This document shows positions 8,573-17,567 of a DNA stretch of 64,000 bases, one piece after another. The notes below the pieces were generated by a model that was not told the origin of the DNA, searched no databases, and saw only the letters and a list, made by a program, of their open reading frames with translations. The stretch spans positions 124,001 through 188,000 of the forward strand of contig NZ_CP013118.1 in assembly GCF_001443605.1 (NCBI RefSeq), written 5' to 3'. How positions within the stretch are numbered: the first letter of the stretch is position 1; the number at the start of each line of letters is the position of its first letter. A program made the position numbers and the translations under genes. Source of the stretch: Salinivirga cyanobacteriivorans (GTDB taxonomy: Bacteria; Bacteroidota; Bacteroidia; Bacteroidales; Salinivirgaceae).

Positions 8573-10090
8573 TTATGGGTTTGAAAATCCTTTGACAACA
8601 TCTTTATTTATATTGAAGTGCATTGCATCGATTCTATCGCCATACAAACCACCCCATGCTATCTTCTTTGTTTGTTGACCTAATATCTCTTTATGTGCTG
8701 TATTTATTGCTTCATAAACAGCCAAATCAATATCACAAAAACCATCTATAAGCAACTGGTTTCCGAAGGGTGTAGTTAATTCTAAATAATTCTTTAAATC
8801 CATATAGCTTGAAAAAGAGGCTTCTGTTAGAAAGGTATCAAATTTTTGTCTTTCTGCAAAAAAAGCTACCACATCCTGATCGTCTAACATGGGAATGGTA
8901 TCTGTTTGTTGTGTGTTTAAATGGCTTATAAGTTTCGTAATACCGTTTTTTGAGTCTTCATCAAACACGACCGTTGCTCTATGTGTCTCTAAAAACAGGG
9001 TTATGTCGTCTTTTATGGTCTCAAAGTTTGAAATTATTACGGGGCCGGATGTAATTTGCGCCAATGTTTCAACGGAAGGTATATTACTGTTATTGAGGTT
9101 GTTTATTCTTTCGTATTTAGTAAGAATCTCTAATAATTTCGTTTCATCTGCATTTTGTGGGTCATAATTAGGGCCGTGGAACTTCTCAAGAAATTCTTTG
9201 CTTTTATCAATAATTAAACTGGCATTTGCTTTTGGTGAGGTGATATCAAAATCACAGATATATTTTACGAATTTCACGTATTTTCCTGTCTGATAATTAT
9301 CAACTTCACCTCCAGTGATAAAAGGGTTTTGTTGCACTCTCATATCAATTGCAGCGCCTAATGAATGTAAGCTTAATGAGGTAGTGCTTGAAGTTACTTT
9401 ACGCATGCGTAGACCATTAATAGTTCCGCTATATTTGCCATCACACCACGTACTATAATTGGGATTAGATTTTAATATTGTATCGGCACGCGCCAATACT
9501 TGGGCATATTCCTCCATGACCCCTGTAACTGTATATCCTAAAAACTGAACAGAAGTGTTTTCAACATTATGATTTTCCAAAAACTCAATAATTCCACCGT
9601 CATCTTCATCAAAATAACCATTTTCAATTGCTAAATCGCACAATGAACTATAAACTGAAAACCCTCCATCAACATCATCGTGAAAATCCGGGTTATCATT
9701 CCATATTTCAAGGTCAGGATCAATACTTGCTTCAATTATCGCTTCTGCTACAACAGCGGATCCATATGTAACTTTAACTGAAAAAGGACTATTTTCTGCG
9801 GGTAATAATTCATTCTCATATCCTTCCCGGTTCATTACCCCATCCCACGTAAAATCCACATTTATATTTTCACTTTGATCTTCTGGCAGTGGAACATACC
9901 CAAGATAATATTCATTCTCTGGGTTCTCATATTCTGAAACATGTACAACAATATTGGCCCATCCAGGTTCATTTGATAATGAGCGATGTGAAAGATAAAG
10001 CTCAACGTTTAAATCAATATAACCGGGAGCAAAGTTATCGTTCACAGATTCGACAGATAGCTCAGGAGAGGCCATCTCCCCCTCCTCCAC
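8573..10090 (-). CDS. Toxin tip with M15 D-Ala-D-Ala carboxypeptidase-like domain (cassette 2)
   Basis: The C-terminal domain carries the zinc motif of M15/VanY-type peptidases: SLHSLGAAID near residue 242 (His and Asp ligands) and DRIDAMHF near 492 (catalytic Asp and third ligand His). Such enzymes cut peptide crosslinks of peptidoglycan, so the expected target is the cell wall. Residues 1-5 are the VEEGE boundary shared with other tips; residues from about 10 to 220 are linker. The frame runs right to the repeat joint at 10150 (WKYQWDYIHNPEGGW) and meets a stop soon after. The only start available is GTG in the boundary, which is probably not used, so this looks like a silent cassette. Confidence 0.72.
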   Translation of the reverse strand: MEEGEMASPELSVESVNDNFAPGYIDLNVELYLSHRSLSNEPGWANIVVHVSEYENPENEYYLGYVPLPEDQSENINVDFTWDGVMNREGYENELLPAENSPFSVKVTYGSAVVAEAIIEASIDPDLEIWNDNPDFHDDVDGGFSVYSSLCDLAIENGYFDEDDGGIIEFLENHNVENTSVQFLGYTVTGVMEEYAQVLARADTILKSNPNYSTWCDGKYSGTINGLRMRKVTSSTTSLSLHSLGAAIDMRVQQNPFITGGEVDNYQTGKYVKFVKYICDFDITSPKANASLIIDKSKEFLEKFHGPNYDPQNADETKLLEILTKYERINNLNNSNIPSVETLAQITSGPVIISNFETIKDDITLFLETHRATVVFDEDSKNGITKLISHLNTQQTDTIPMLDDQDVVAFFAERQKFDTFLTEASFSSYMDLKNYLELTTPFGNQLLIDGFCDIDLAVYEAINTAHKEILGQQTKKIAWGGLYGDRIDAMHFNINKDVVKGFSNP

Positions 10091-10817
10091 ATCCTCAAAG
10101 ATATGCCAGCCGCCTTCGGGATTATGGATATAGTCCCATTGGTATTTCCAAGTGAACGGAAAAATTGAATGTCAATGATGCTTTTATACAGGCTTTTATC
10201 AAAGAACGTCGTGCTATAAACACACTTTCAAATATATAAAAATCGGCCATGCTTTTTCTTTCAATTGAAAAGTTCAATTGAAGAAAAAAGACCACAGGTT
10301 TATTTTTTAAAAGAAAAACAAAAAAAAGAAAGCCATACCGCAAGGTAAGGCGGAAAGGGCTGTCAAGGCTGACGGCAAAAGAGTTTTACCGGAAAAAATC
10401 CATTTATTAAAACTGTTTTGCCGGAACTTGTCTTGGCCTTTACTGCCCTTGTAGCCGACTTAAATTGGGTTTCCTTTTTTTGCTTTCCGGCAGTCAAAAA
10501 CTGCGTTGTTTCAAGTCGCTAACCTGCTGAACAATGGTAACTTGTGCGTAAGGAAAAAGTGCCTACAGCAAGCGGTGGGAAAGCGGATGCAATAAGTGAA
10601 GTGAGGAACGAACGAAACGGGTTGCAGACGCTGTGCAGCGATAGCGAGCCGCCTGCGAGTGCGGCCGAGGCCTGCCGGGTAAAAGCCGACCTTAGAAGGC
10701 TGAGCGGCAGTGTGTAAATTGCAAATTTAAAATGTACAAATTTTCGCAAAAGTAAATGTACAGTTTTTGATTTATCTTTTTCATTGATTATTTGTGTTTG
10801 TTTTATGTAACAACGGA

Positions 10818-10867
10818 GGGTAATACCTTCGTCCCTGAAGCGTAGCGAAAGGGCGAAGGTATTACCC
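10818..10867. terminator. Strong hairpin after istB
   Basis: GGGTAATACCTTCG and CGAAGGTATTACCC form a perfect 14-bp stem around a loop that itself contains a small CCCTGAAGCGTAGCGAAAGGG-like palindrome. It sits just past the istB stop, inside the insertion sequence, where a transcription terminator is expected. No clear T-tract follows, so it may instead be an inserted repeat. Confidence 0.5.
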
Positions 10868-10872
10868 GGGCG

Positions 10873-11631
10873 TTATGATTTTTCCTCTTTAAATATGGTT
10901 TGCCTGTTCTCCATGCGATAACTACTACCTGATAGCTTGATTACTTCACAGCGGTAAAGTATCCTGTCTAACAAGGCAGATGTTAATACCTCATCATCGA
11001 GGGTTTCCGCCCATTGTTTAGGCGATTTATTGGTGGTAATAATTATGGAGCACTGTTCATGTAGTTGATTGATCAGGTTAAAGAAAGCGACGGCTTCATG
11101 CTTTTTAATGGGCATAAGCATAATATCGTCAATAGCTATCAAATGAGCTTTTAAAAGACGATTGTAAGTGGCCAGTGCAGATGATACCATTTCCTTCATT
11201 TTTATGGTGTTGATAATGTCTTCCATGGTCATAAAATATGCTTTATATCCCGATGTGATTGCTTGATATATAAGTCCAGCGGCCAAAAAAGTTTTGCCTG
11301 TACCTGAGGGACCCATCAAGATGACATTGTAATTTTGCTCCATCCACAATAATTCCCTGAGCTCTTTTAATTGTGGCCTGGTAATGCCATTGGCAAAGTT
11401 AAAGTCATATTGATCAAGGTCGTGAGATTTAGGAAGGCGCGCCATTTTCAACCTTCTTTCGTAATCGTTTTTTCGGCGTTGTAAGATTTCCTGATAAAGG
11501 AGTTCATGGGTATATTCCAGATAAGAAGGGCTGTCGATCTGTGCCTGGTGCACCATTTTATCAGCGTTGTTTCTTAGTTTGGTCAGCCTGAGTTTGTCGG
11601 CGTATTGCTTGATTTGTTTGATTTGTTCCAT
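10873..11631 (-). CDS. istB: IS21-family helper ATPase IstB
   Basis: This 252-residue AAA+ ATPase loads the transposase on target DNA. Walker A is GPSGTGKTFLAAGL near residue 107 and Walker B is LIAIDDIML near 166. Length and domain order match the family. It starts 2 bases downstream of the istA stop, as usual for the pair. The gene looks intact, so the element may be active. Confidence 0.93.
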   Translation of the reverse strand: MEQIKQIKQYADKLRLTKLRNNADKMVHQAQIDSPSYLEYTHELLYQEILQRRKNDYERRLKMARLPKSHDLDQYDFNFANGITRPQLKELRELLWMEQNYNVILMGPSGTGKTFLAAGLIYQAITSGYKAYFMTMEDIINTIKMKEMVSSALATYNRLLKAHLIAIDDIMLMPIKKHEAVAFFNLINQLHEQCSIIITTNKSPKQWAETLDDEVLTSALLDRILYRCEVIKLSGSSYRMENRQTIFKEEKS

Positions 11632-11633
11632 GG

Positions 11634-13208
11634 CTAAAATAGTTTTTCGTAAGTATTAATGTTGCTTGTGTCGGCCTTAATAGTAGCTTTTTCCATAAAT
11701 TTAGTGGTTTGAGGGCGCTCTATGTTTACCTTCGTTTTACTGTTCTTTTCTGCTTGGTTTGCAATATGGATTATGGCCTGATAGAGACTGTTCGCATTGT
11801 AATATTGACATTCCATGCAATAATCAAGGCCTTTATCGATATGCTGTTGCGTAAAGCCTGTGATTTTTTTGGCTATTGCCCGCAGGTTGTCGTGGTAGTA
11901 TCTTGACTTATCGCTTTTGATCAGTTCAAGGTAAAATTTGGCTTTGTCTGTATTGCCCAACCTTTCCAGTGCTTCGGCATAAGTCTGTGGAAGTGTTTTT
12001 GATTTATCGCGCCTAAAGTCCGTGTTGCGCAGGTATTCCCCTTCACCTATGCACAGGTCATAACTTGTGATCAACCCGTTATTCCCGGAGGATCGGTAAA
12101 AGAATACTTTCCCTTCTTTTATGGAATAAAGTACCTTTGAACCAGGCCCTTTGTATGTGCCAAGGGGAAGCTGGTAGCTGTTTTTGTGCAATAAAACAGT
12201 ATTGTTTTTTCTTACGGTATGCGACCGTAATGTTTGTTCATGTGACAATTGCTGTTTTTTGTAAGGTAAAAGATATTGTTTTTCGATTTTCCATTCTTTA
12301 TAAGGCACTTTGTGGGTAGTGGTATGTTTTTTTGCATTTGCTGTTCGTGCAAGCCATGCCAGCCCTTCCTCATTGAGTAAACTGATGCCCCTGAAGGGCC
12401 TTCCCCTTAAAAAATTGTTCTTTATATAACCGACCACATTCTCGATCTTTCCCTTGCTTTGAGGGTCAGCTTTCCGACAAAAAACAGCTTTAAATGGCTG
12501 GTTTTGTACAAAACTGTTGAACTCATGGGTCAGCTTATAATCGCCAAGGTTTTCATCTTTTATGAAAACACAGTCCTGGTCATAAATTATTTTTCGGGGG
12601 ATGCCTCCAAAAAACTCAAATGCAAGAAAATGAGCATAAACCGCATCAGTAGCAGTGAAGGGCCTTTCTTGAAAATAAACAAATTTATGCCGTGAACGGG
12701 AAAGTAATATTGCAAAGAAATAAACCTTTCGTCGATTGCCTTCGACAGTGCGCATGTAAGTCTCGCCAAAATCGACCTGAGCCTCTTGTCCGTAAGGCGT
12801 CTGTGGTAATTGGCCGAAGTCCCGTTGACTCTCCGATCTTGGTTTGGGAATATTGTACTTTTCACGGATCATTTGCACAAAATTATACACTGTTTTACTG
12901 TGTACTTCAGGCAGGTCATCTGCGTATTTTTCTTTCAAGTGATCTTCAATTTGCGCTGCCGACAAATCTGCATGCTCATTTAGTTCATCTTTAACGAAAT
13001 CTGCATAAGCTGCAAGTTTTCGGGGCAGGTTTTTTCCCTGGCGTATCCAATCATGGAAATCTTCTTCACCCATGCTTAAATAGCGTTTTACGGTTCGGCG
13101 GTCAATGCCAATTTCTCTTGAAATCTGGCTTTTATTGAAACCATTTTCTGATAATTCTTTAACTTTGTACCACATACAAAATTTTTCTTTTTTTTCATAA
13201 GTCCTCAT
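11634..13208 (-). CDS. istA: IS21-family transposase IstA
   Basis: The 524-residue transposase begins with a helix-turn-helix (SQISREIGIDRRTVKRYL, residues 22-39). It carries an rve-type DDE core: Asp in AQVDFGET, Asp in IIYDQD and Glu in KGKIENVVGY. The C-terminal region has the beta-barrel typical of the family. Start and stop fit the insertion-sequence ends closely. No frameshift or stop is seen. Confidence 0.93.
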   Translation of the reverse strand: MRTYEKKEKFCMWYKVKELSENGFNKSQISREIGIDRRTVKRYLSMGEEDFHDWIRQGKNLPRKLAAYADFVKDELNEHADLSAAQIEDHLKEKYADDLPEVHSKTVYNFVQMIREKYNIPKPRSESQRDFGQLPQTPYGQEAQVDFGETYMRTVEGNRRKVYFFAILLSRSRHKFVYFQERPFTATDAVYAHFLAFEFFGGIPRKIIYDQDCVFIKDENLGDYKLTHEFNSFVQNQPFKAVFCRKADPQSKGKIENVVGYIKNNFLRGRPFRGISLLNEEGLAWLARTANAKKHTTTHKVPYKEWKIEKQYLLPYKKQQLSHEQTLRSHTVRKNNTVLLHKNSYQLPLGTYKGPGSKVLYSIKEGKVFFYRSSGNNGLITSYDLCIGEGEYLRNTDFRRDKSKTLPQTYAEALERLGNTDKAKFYLELIKSDKSRYYHDNLRAIAKKITGFTQQHIDKGLDYCMECQYYNANSLYQAIIHIANQAEKNSKTKVNIERPQTTKFMEKATIKADTSNINTYEKLF

Positions 13209-13675
13209 ATTATCAAAATGATAAGATGGGGACTTTTTTTATTAACCTAAAATGTACATTTTAGATTGCGAAAATTTGTACATGTAAAGTTGCGTATTAC
13301 ACAGTGCTGTTTACAGTGAGCTTTGGCGCAGGTTTTTGATCGTGTCGTCGGATGGAGCGATGGCTCAAAAACTGTGACAAAGGCGAACCGAGGACGCTAG
13401 CAGGCTCGCTTAACTCGGGCAGCGGTTGGCTGTGACTGCGATGTGGAGTTTACGGAACATGGCAGGCGCAGACAAAGGAGCTGCCAATGAGGAAGATTGA
13501 GGAACGCAAAAAACATGACAAGCTGGAGCGAAGCGGAACTTTAGCGGCACAGCGCTTTTTTATTCAATTGAAAAAAATAAAATGTCATAAAAATGTGCTG
13601 TGACGGCTTGGCCATGGGTTTTTGCTGACGAGTGATGACGAATACCGCTTTTCCGGGTCGTGCGGTGGGGGTTAT

Positions 13676-14347
13676 TTACAACTCCTGCCATCCTTTAAAA
13701 TCTTTAAATTCTTCAAAGGCCGATTCCCATATCTCAGAGGCTTCCTGTGCCCGGGTTTGTGGTATGAGTTCGTAGTTCTGCAGTTGACGGTAGCCTTTGC
13801 CGTTTTTCCGGATTAGATTTAATTCCCGTAAGCCTTGTAAAATGCGATTGCAACTGGTTTTTGATTTTCCGGTAAGTGCTTGTAAATCCCTCCAATTGAA
13901 AGAAGAAGATAAACCGATTTCATCAAACAAGATTTGATAATAATTTCTTATATTGCCCGATATATCAAGCTTTTGGGCTGTAAACAATGGACTGATCAAC
14001 ATTAAAGCTGTTGCATAATCTTCTCTTTGGCTGATGTAATTTCCCTCGCTGTCTTTTTGCCTGTAGAGCTTATTGATTACCGTTAATGAGTGTACCAGTG
14101 ATTCATAAAGTATGCGTACATCGTTCTGTAAAATGGTGCTGCTTTCTATTTCTGTGGTTGGGTCGTGTACTGTTGTTGCCCTTGGGAACAGGTTCTTTAA
14201 GGCGATTACTAAGCTTGTTATTTTTAGGTATCTGCATTCCATTGTTTTTTCAATATCTCTATTAACACTTTTCGTGGGACGCGGGACGCAAAGGGTTTTT
14301 TCCAGTAATGACGCAGGTTCTATCGTCCCATTTGGCGTTCCACCCAC
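13676..14347 (-). CDS. Winged-helix protein resembling the primase C-terminus, copy 1
   Basis: The 223-codon frame opens at a GTG inside the GGCGTTCC dyad. A better start is the ATG at 14240-14242, giving about 188 residues (MECRYLKITSL...). Residues 100-205 align by eye with the primase C-terminal region: INKLYRQKDSEGNYISQREDYATAL parallels its IHQYQRKRDDRGRI...EDLKTAV stretch, and DLQALTGKSKTSCNRILQGL is the same type of winged helix. It takes the place that the recombinases occupy in the outer elements. It may be a primase fragment captured by recombination or a small accessory replication protein. Copies at 20391, 32586 and 43020 encode the identical sequence. Confidence 0.65.
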   Translation of the reverse strand: MGGTPNGTIEPASLLEKTLCVPRPTKSVNRDIEKTMECRYLKITSLVIALKNLFPRATTVHDPTTEIESSTILQNDVRILYESLVHSLTVINKLYRQKDSEGNYISQREDYATALMLISPLFTAQKLDISGNIRNYYQILFDEIGLSSSFNWRDLQALTGKSKTSCNRILQGLRELNLIRKNGKGYRQLQNYELIPQTRAQEASEIWESAFEEFKDFKGWQEL

Positions 14348-14359
14348 TTTGGGACGCTA
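14333..14359. repeat. GGCGTTCC-type dyad, inner-element variant
   Basis: TGGCGTTCC and GGGACGCTA flank a 9-base spacer, and a tandem GGGACGC GGGACGC lies at about 14276-14290. The same arrangement recurs beside each 223-codon ORF. Sequence on one side is primase in all copies, while on the other it is either recombinase or winged-helix ORF. Confidence 0.5.
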
Positions 14360-14378
14360 GATATTTACCGGCTTAATT

Positions 14379-16940
14379 TTAGAGCTTATCTAATTGATTG
14401 TTAAGATATTCTTTAATCTGCTCACGCAACTTTACAACATTGTCCCAATACGATACTTTATAACGTAATCCCTTATTTTGATAACCACCTGTAACCGAAA
14501 GATATTCTAACTCTAAAAGATTGTTTAAATATCGGTGTGTAGCCGATTTACTAAGGTTTAGACTATGCCGGATTTCCCGTTGCATGAATTCATAGTTTTG
14601 CGGGTTTTCTTTTGCCAAAACGTAGGCTTTTAGCTGCTCAAAGAACTGCCGCAATGAACCGTCCAACTCGTCGACTTTCAAAAAAATACTGTCGAACATG
14701 ATCTCTACGGCTATTTTCAGGTCTTCGGGGTCGGTGATTATTCTGCCCCGGTCATCTCGCTTTCGTTGGTATTGGTGGATCAATGCCACTTGCTTTACGA
14801 AGCTTAAAAACAGTTCGTGCAAACGCCGTATTTTGTGGGCTTGGGGTGGCAGTTTTATCTTGTCGGCATAGGGGTTGATTACTTTCAACGGTTTTAACAT
14901 GCGGATGCTGTTTTGCAAAAATTCCTTTGCTTCAACTTCCAGCTTTTTTTCTATCGTTCCGCTGGCGGTTTTGCTTTGGTAGTTCATGATCTTTTGGGTT
15001 TGCTCGCTGCTTTCATCAACGGCCACAATAAACATACAGCTCATGTTGTCTTCATAAATTTGTCCGTGCGTGGTGGCGCATATCGAAGCCATCGGGCCAC
15101 GAACAATACGCTGTGCGCTGCGTATGTTTCCGTTTTCGTCCTTTTGACTGGTGGAGCTGCTGAGTTGTTCGTTGCTGATCAGCTCGCGCCAGGCAAACAA
15201 GGCTTCTTCTTTCAGTCCGTCGATGTCTTCCAAACAAACCAGTTTCCCTTGAAAATAATATTCATCGTAGTTGTAAAAGCTGTTTTCCGTAACACGGGTA
15301 AATTTCACCACTCGTTCACTTGGCATCAGTGCGGCTATTTTACTCAAAAGGTGCGTCTTGCCGCTGCCCGAGCTGCCTTGTATTAAAGCATGTAGCGTAT
15401 CTTTCATTTTATGGCTCGTACCGATAATAAACAAAAACAAACGGTTGTTTTCTTCGCCCACGATGCCGCTTTGGCCGATCAATTCGTTTAGGTTTTGTAT
15501 TAAATCTTCTTTCTGCAGAAAGGCTTTGCATTTGGCTTGTTCCGGCAACCTTAAAGCTTTGTCGTTTGAGTTTTCTTCGGTGATTTGTTGCAGTTGATTA
15601 TCTCTGTATTCTTCCAGTAAATCGGTTAGTTCTGATAAGTCGTTTTCTACCAAATCGCTGCGTAAGTCCAGTTTCTCGCTTGCTTCTCTTGCTTCTTTCC
15701 TTGTTTGCTTTTCTTCGTATAAATCTAATCGGCAGCGGTATTTTATGGCGGTTTCCAAATGCTGCACGTCCAAACTCACCAGCATTCTGTCAAAAGTTTT
15801 CGGTAAAGTGCCTTTGATAATGTAACGGGCGGTGGGGGTTTGGTGGATTATCTTGTTGGGAAGATCTGTTTTTAACCGTTGAGACGCAATGCATTGCGTC
15901 TGTACTTCTATAGGGATATTTATTTGATTGCCAGATGATTGATTAGATTCTGGATTGGCAGGCTGCCGTTCTTCGATGAGTTGCAATATGGCTTCTTTGC
16001 CATAAGTTATGAACATACTGTTTACGTCTTCGCCATCGGGCGTTGGCACGGCTGTAATCTTGCATTTTAGGTGCTGTAGTTTTTCGGTGCTTTTAATTAT
16101 ACCTTCTTTTCCGGCTATATCACCATCAAAAAAGAAAATAATTTCTTGTAAGTTTTTTAATTGTTTTATTGCTTCGATATGCTCTGCAGTAAGTCCATTA
16201 GTACCATAGGCGGTTAATACGGAGATGCCTTTCATTGCTAATTGCTCATTATTAATTACTAATTGGAGACTGGCACAGTCGATAATAGCCTCGGTGATGA
16301 TTAACGTTTCTGTATTTGCATCCGGACAACCCGGGTAAAGTCCTTTGCGGTTTTCGGTGTAGTAGTGTTTGCCAAATTCTGCGTTATAACCATTGCTTTC
16401 TGTTATTCTCCTGCCGTACAGGCTTACAATGTTTCCGCTTTTGTCTTTCAATGGGAACGTAATGCACTGTTTGAGCTTTTTCCAGTTTACTCCTGAGTTA
16501 TAGCCAACTTCTTGTAATTGTTCCAGCCCACGGTTTTTGAGATACTCCTGTGCTTTATGGCTGCGTGGGAGGCCGTCTTTTTGCCTGTTAAATAGTTCGG
16601 CAAAGTTTTCGGCCTCCTTCACGCTAGCCTTACCTGAAGAAATCCCCATAACTTCAGTATTTTGGTTGTTTTCTGTTGTGCCGCCATTGGCCAGTTCCGT
16701 GGCTATTTTCAGGGCAGCGTGTTTGTTGCAATTCTCTTTGTCCTGGATAAACTGTATCACATCGCCGGTTTTTCTGCAGCCAAAGCAGTTGTAAGTGTTA
16801 GTGTCTGTATAAATCTTGCAGCTTGGCTTATCGTCCTTATGGAACGGGCATATAATATGATCATTCTTATTCATTTTAATGCCGTAATGCGCCAAAACAC
16901 TCATTATAGGTAGCCGTTTTTTGATGTCGGGGATTTGCAT
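14379..16940 (-). CDS. CHC2/Toprim/AAA+ primase-helicase, copy 2
   Basis: This 853-residue homologue of copy 1 has the full domain order, but the last zinc-finger loop reads CFGCRKTGD. The C-terminus ends in EYLNNQLDKL without the GTPDGTPG tail, and the winged helix is the inner-type variant (QREIRHSLNLSKSATHRYL). The Toprim insertion differs from copy 1: here it reads VINNEQLAMKG, from an AT-rich small repeat. In the linker the perfect palindrome GACGCAATGCATTGCGTC (15883-15900) is translated within TQCIASQ. It is divergent from XRE2 and lies 31 bases upstream of the winged-helix ORF. Confidence 0.87.
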   Translation of the reverse strand: MQIPDIKKRLPIMSVLAHYGIKMNKNDHIICPFHKDDKPSCKIYTDTNTYNCFGCRKTGDVIQFIQDKENCNKHAALKIATELANGGTTENNQNTEVMGISSGKASVKEAENFAELFNRQKDGLPRSHKAQEYLKNRGLEQLQEVGYNSGVNWKKLKQCITFPLKDKSGNIVSLYGRRITESNGYNAEFGKHYYTENRKGLYPGCPDANTETLIITEAIIDCASLQLVINNEQLAMKGISVLTAYGTNGLTAEHIEAIKQLKNLQEIIFFFDGDIAGKEGIIKSTEKLQHLKCKITAVPTPDGEDVNSMFITYGKEAILQLIEERQPANPESNQSSGNQINIPIEVQTQCIASQRLKTDLPNKIIHQTPTARYIIKGTLPKTFDRMLVSLDVQHLETAIKYRCRLDLYEEKQTRKEAREASEKLDLRSDLVENDLSELTDLLEEYRDNQLQQITEENSNDKALRLPEQAKCKAFLQKEDLIQNLNELIGQSGIVGEENNRLFLFIIGTSHKMKDTLHALIQGSSGSGKTHLLSKIAALMPSERVVKFTRVTENSFYNYDEYYFQGKLVCLEDIDGLKEEALFAWRELISNEQLSSSTSQKDENGNIRSAQRIVRGPMASICATTHGQIYEDNMSCMFIVAVDESSEQTQKIMNYQSKTASGTIEKKLEVEAKEFLQNSIRMLKPLKVINPYADKIKLPPQAHKIRRLHELFLSFVKQVALIHQYQRKRDDRGRIITDPEDLKIAVEIMFDSIFLKVDELDGSLRQFFEQLKAYVLAKENPQNYEFMQREIRHSLNLSKSATHRYLNNLLELEYLSVTGGYQNKGLRYKVSYWDNVVKLREQIKEYLNNQLDKL

Positions 16941-17103
16941 TTAAAAAAAAAGTTTAAAATTATTCCTGTCTCATATTTGTCTCAAAAGTATGATATTTGA
17001 GACTAATACGCAAGACTTATTCGAGTTTTTTATTAAAACTTTTTCTTATTTTTGTTGAATAACGCACAAATAAAGGTTTTAAACACGCAAAACAATCCCG
17101 ATT
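16941..17103. promoter_or_regulatory. Divergent control region, class 2 operator
   Basis: GTCTCAAA at 16979-16986 and TTTGAGAC at 16996-17003 form an inverted repeat with 9-base spacing, preceded by another GTCTCA at 16968. A TATTTTTG -7 element for XRE2 lies near 17054-17061. The layout is repeated at 23698-23860 for XRE3. Confidence 0.6.
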
Positions 17104-17439
17104 ATGACCATCGCAGAGCGCATTAAAATAATCCGACAACAGAAAAACATATCACAAAGTGAACTTGCTAAGGCTGCTGATATTAATGTAAAAAGTCTTT
17201 CACGTTATGAGATTGGAACGAGTATTCCTCCAGCAAATGCATTGAAAGCTATTGCTGATGCACTGGGAGTTTCTGCAGATGTTCTACTGAGTGACGACAA
17301 TACTCAAATTAAGGACAAGGAACTATTAAAAAAATTTGAAATTATTCAGGAAATGAATGGAGAGGCTAAAAAGATGATTATAAACTTTCTTGATTTAGCT
17401 ATCCGAGATTATAAAACCAAACAAACTTATACTTCTTAA
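17104..17439 (+). CDS. XRE-family regulator 2
   Basis: The 111-residue protein has its Cro/C1-type helix-turn-helix at residues 5-60 (SQSELAKAADINVKSLSRYE) and a tail ending IRDYKTKQTYTS. It differs from XRE3 by one residue (AKKM versus AVKM) and has the same operator sequence. After the stop, 34 bases are shared with the XRE3 locus (17440-17473) before the two diverge abruptly, which marks the edge of the exchanged cassette. It probably represses the divergent primase. Confidence 0.88.
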   Translation: MTIAERIKIIRQQKNISQSELAKAADINVKSLSRYEIGTSIPPANALKAIADALGVSADVLLSDDNTQIKDKELLKKFEIIQEMNGEAKKMIINFLDLAIRDYKTKQTYTS

Positions 17440-17567
17440 TTTCAAGCCACGCCATGCAATAGCGCGGTAGCGGCATATTCATTCCATATAGACATGCTTA
17501 TGCGAGAGGCGATCAGATCATTTTTTAATGTCTTACTAGATTAACTAAAGAAGAGTCCATATTTTCC

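Larger units (their letters stand above)
10713..13301 (-). mobile_element. IS21-family insertion sequence
   Basis: The 2,589-bp element begins TGTAAATTGCAAATTTAAAA and ends in the inverted equivalent (TGTAATACGCAAC read inward). ATGTACA motifs recur near both ends. It is flanked by 5-bp direct repeats CAGTG at 10708-10712 and 13302-13306. The uninterrupted target is visible at 42627-42650. It carries istA and istB on the minus strand. Confidence 0.92.
10151..13675. repeat. Long mosaic repeat R, copy 1 (split by IS21-family element)
   Basis: This non-coding block starts exactly where homology to the metallopeptidase (TGGAAATACC on the minus strand) stops, and ends just before the 223-codon ORF. 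Without the insertion it is about 0.93 kb. It contains TTCAATTGAA palindromes near 10260 and 13563. Relative to the other five copies it has the AATAAGTGAAG block, the GCGGCCGAGG block and the GGAGCGAAGCGG block. Small minus-strand frames in it are not conserved as proteins. Confidence 0.75.

Noticed and set aside
10122-10343. Minus-strand frame reading from repeat R into LEIPMGL at the cassette joint (also 19362, 42011, 62023)
   Set aside because: It reads the metallopeptidase homology out of frame. The repeat itself shows no start signal, and frame lengths vary with A-tract length.
10151-13675. CRISPR array
   Set aside because: The repeats are few, long and irregular, with no short direct-repeat/spacer periodicity.
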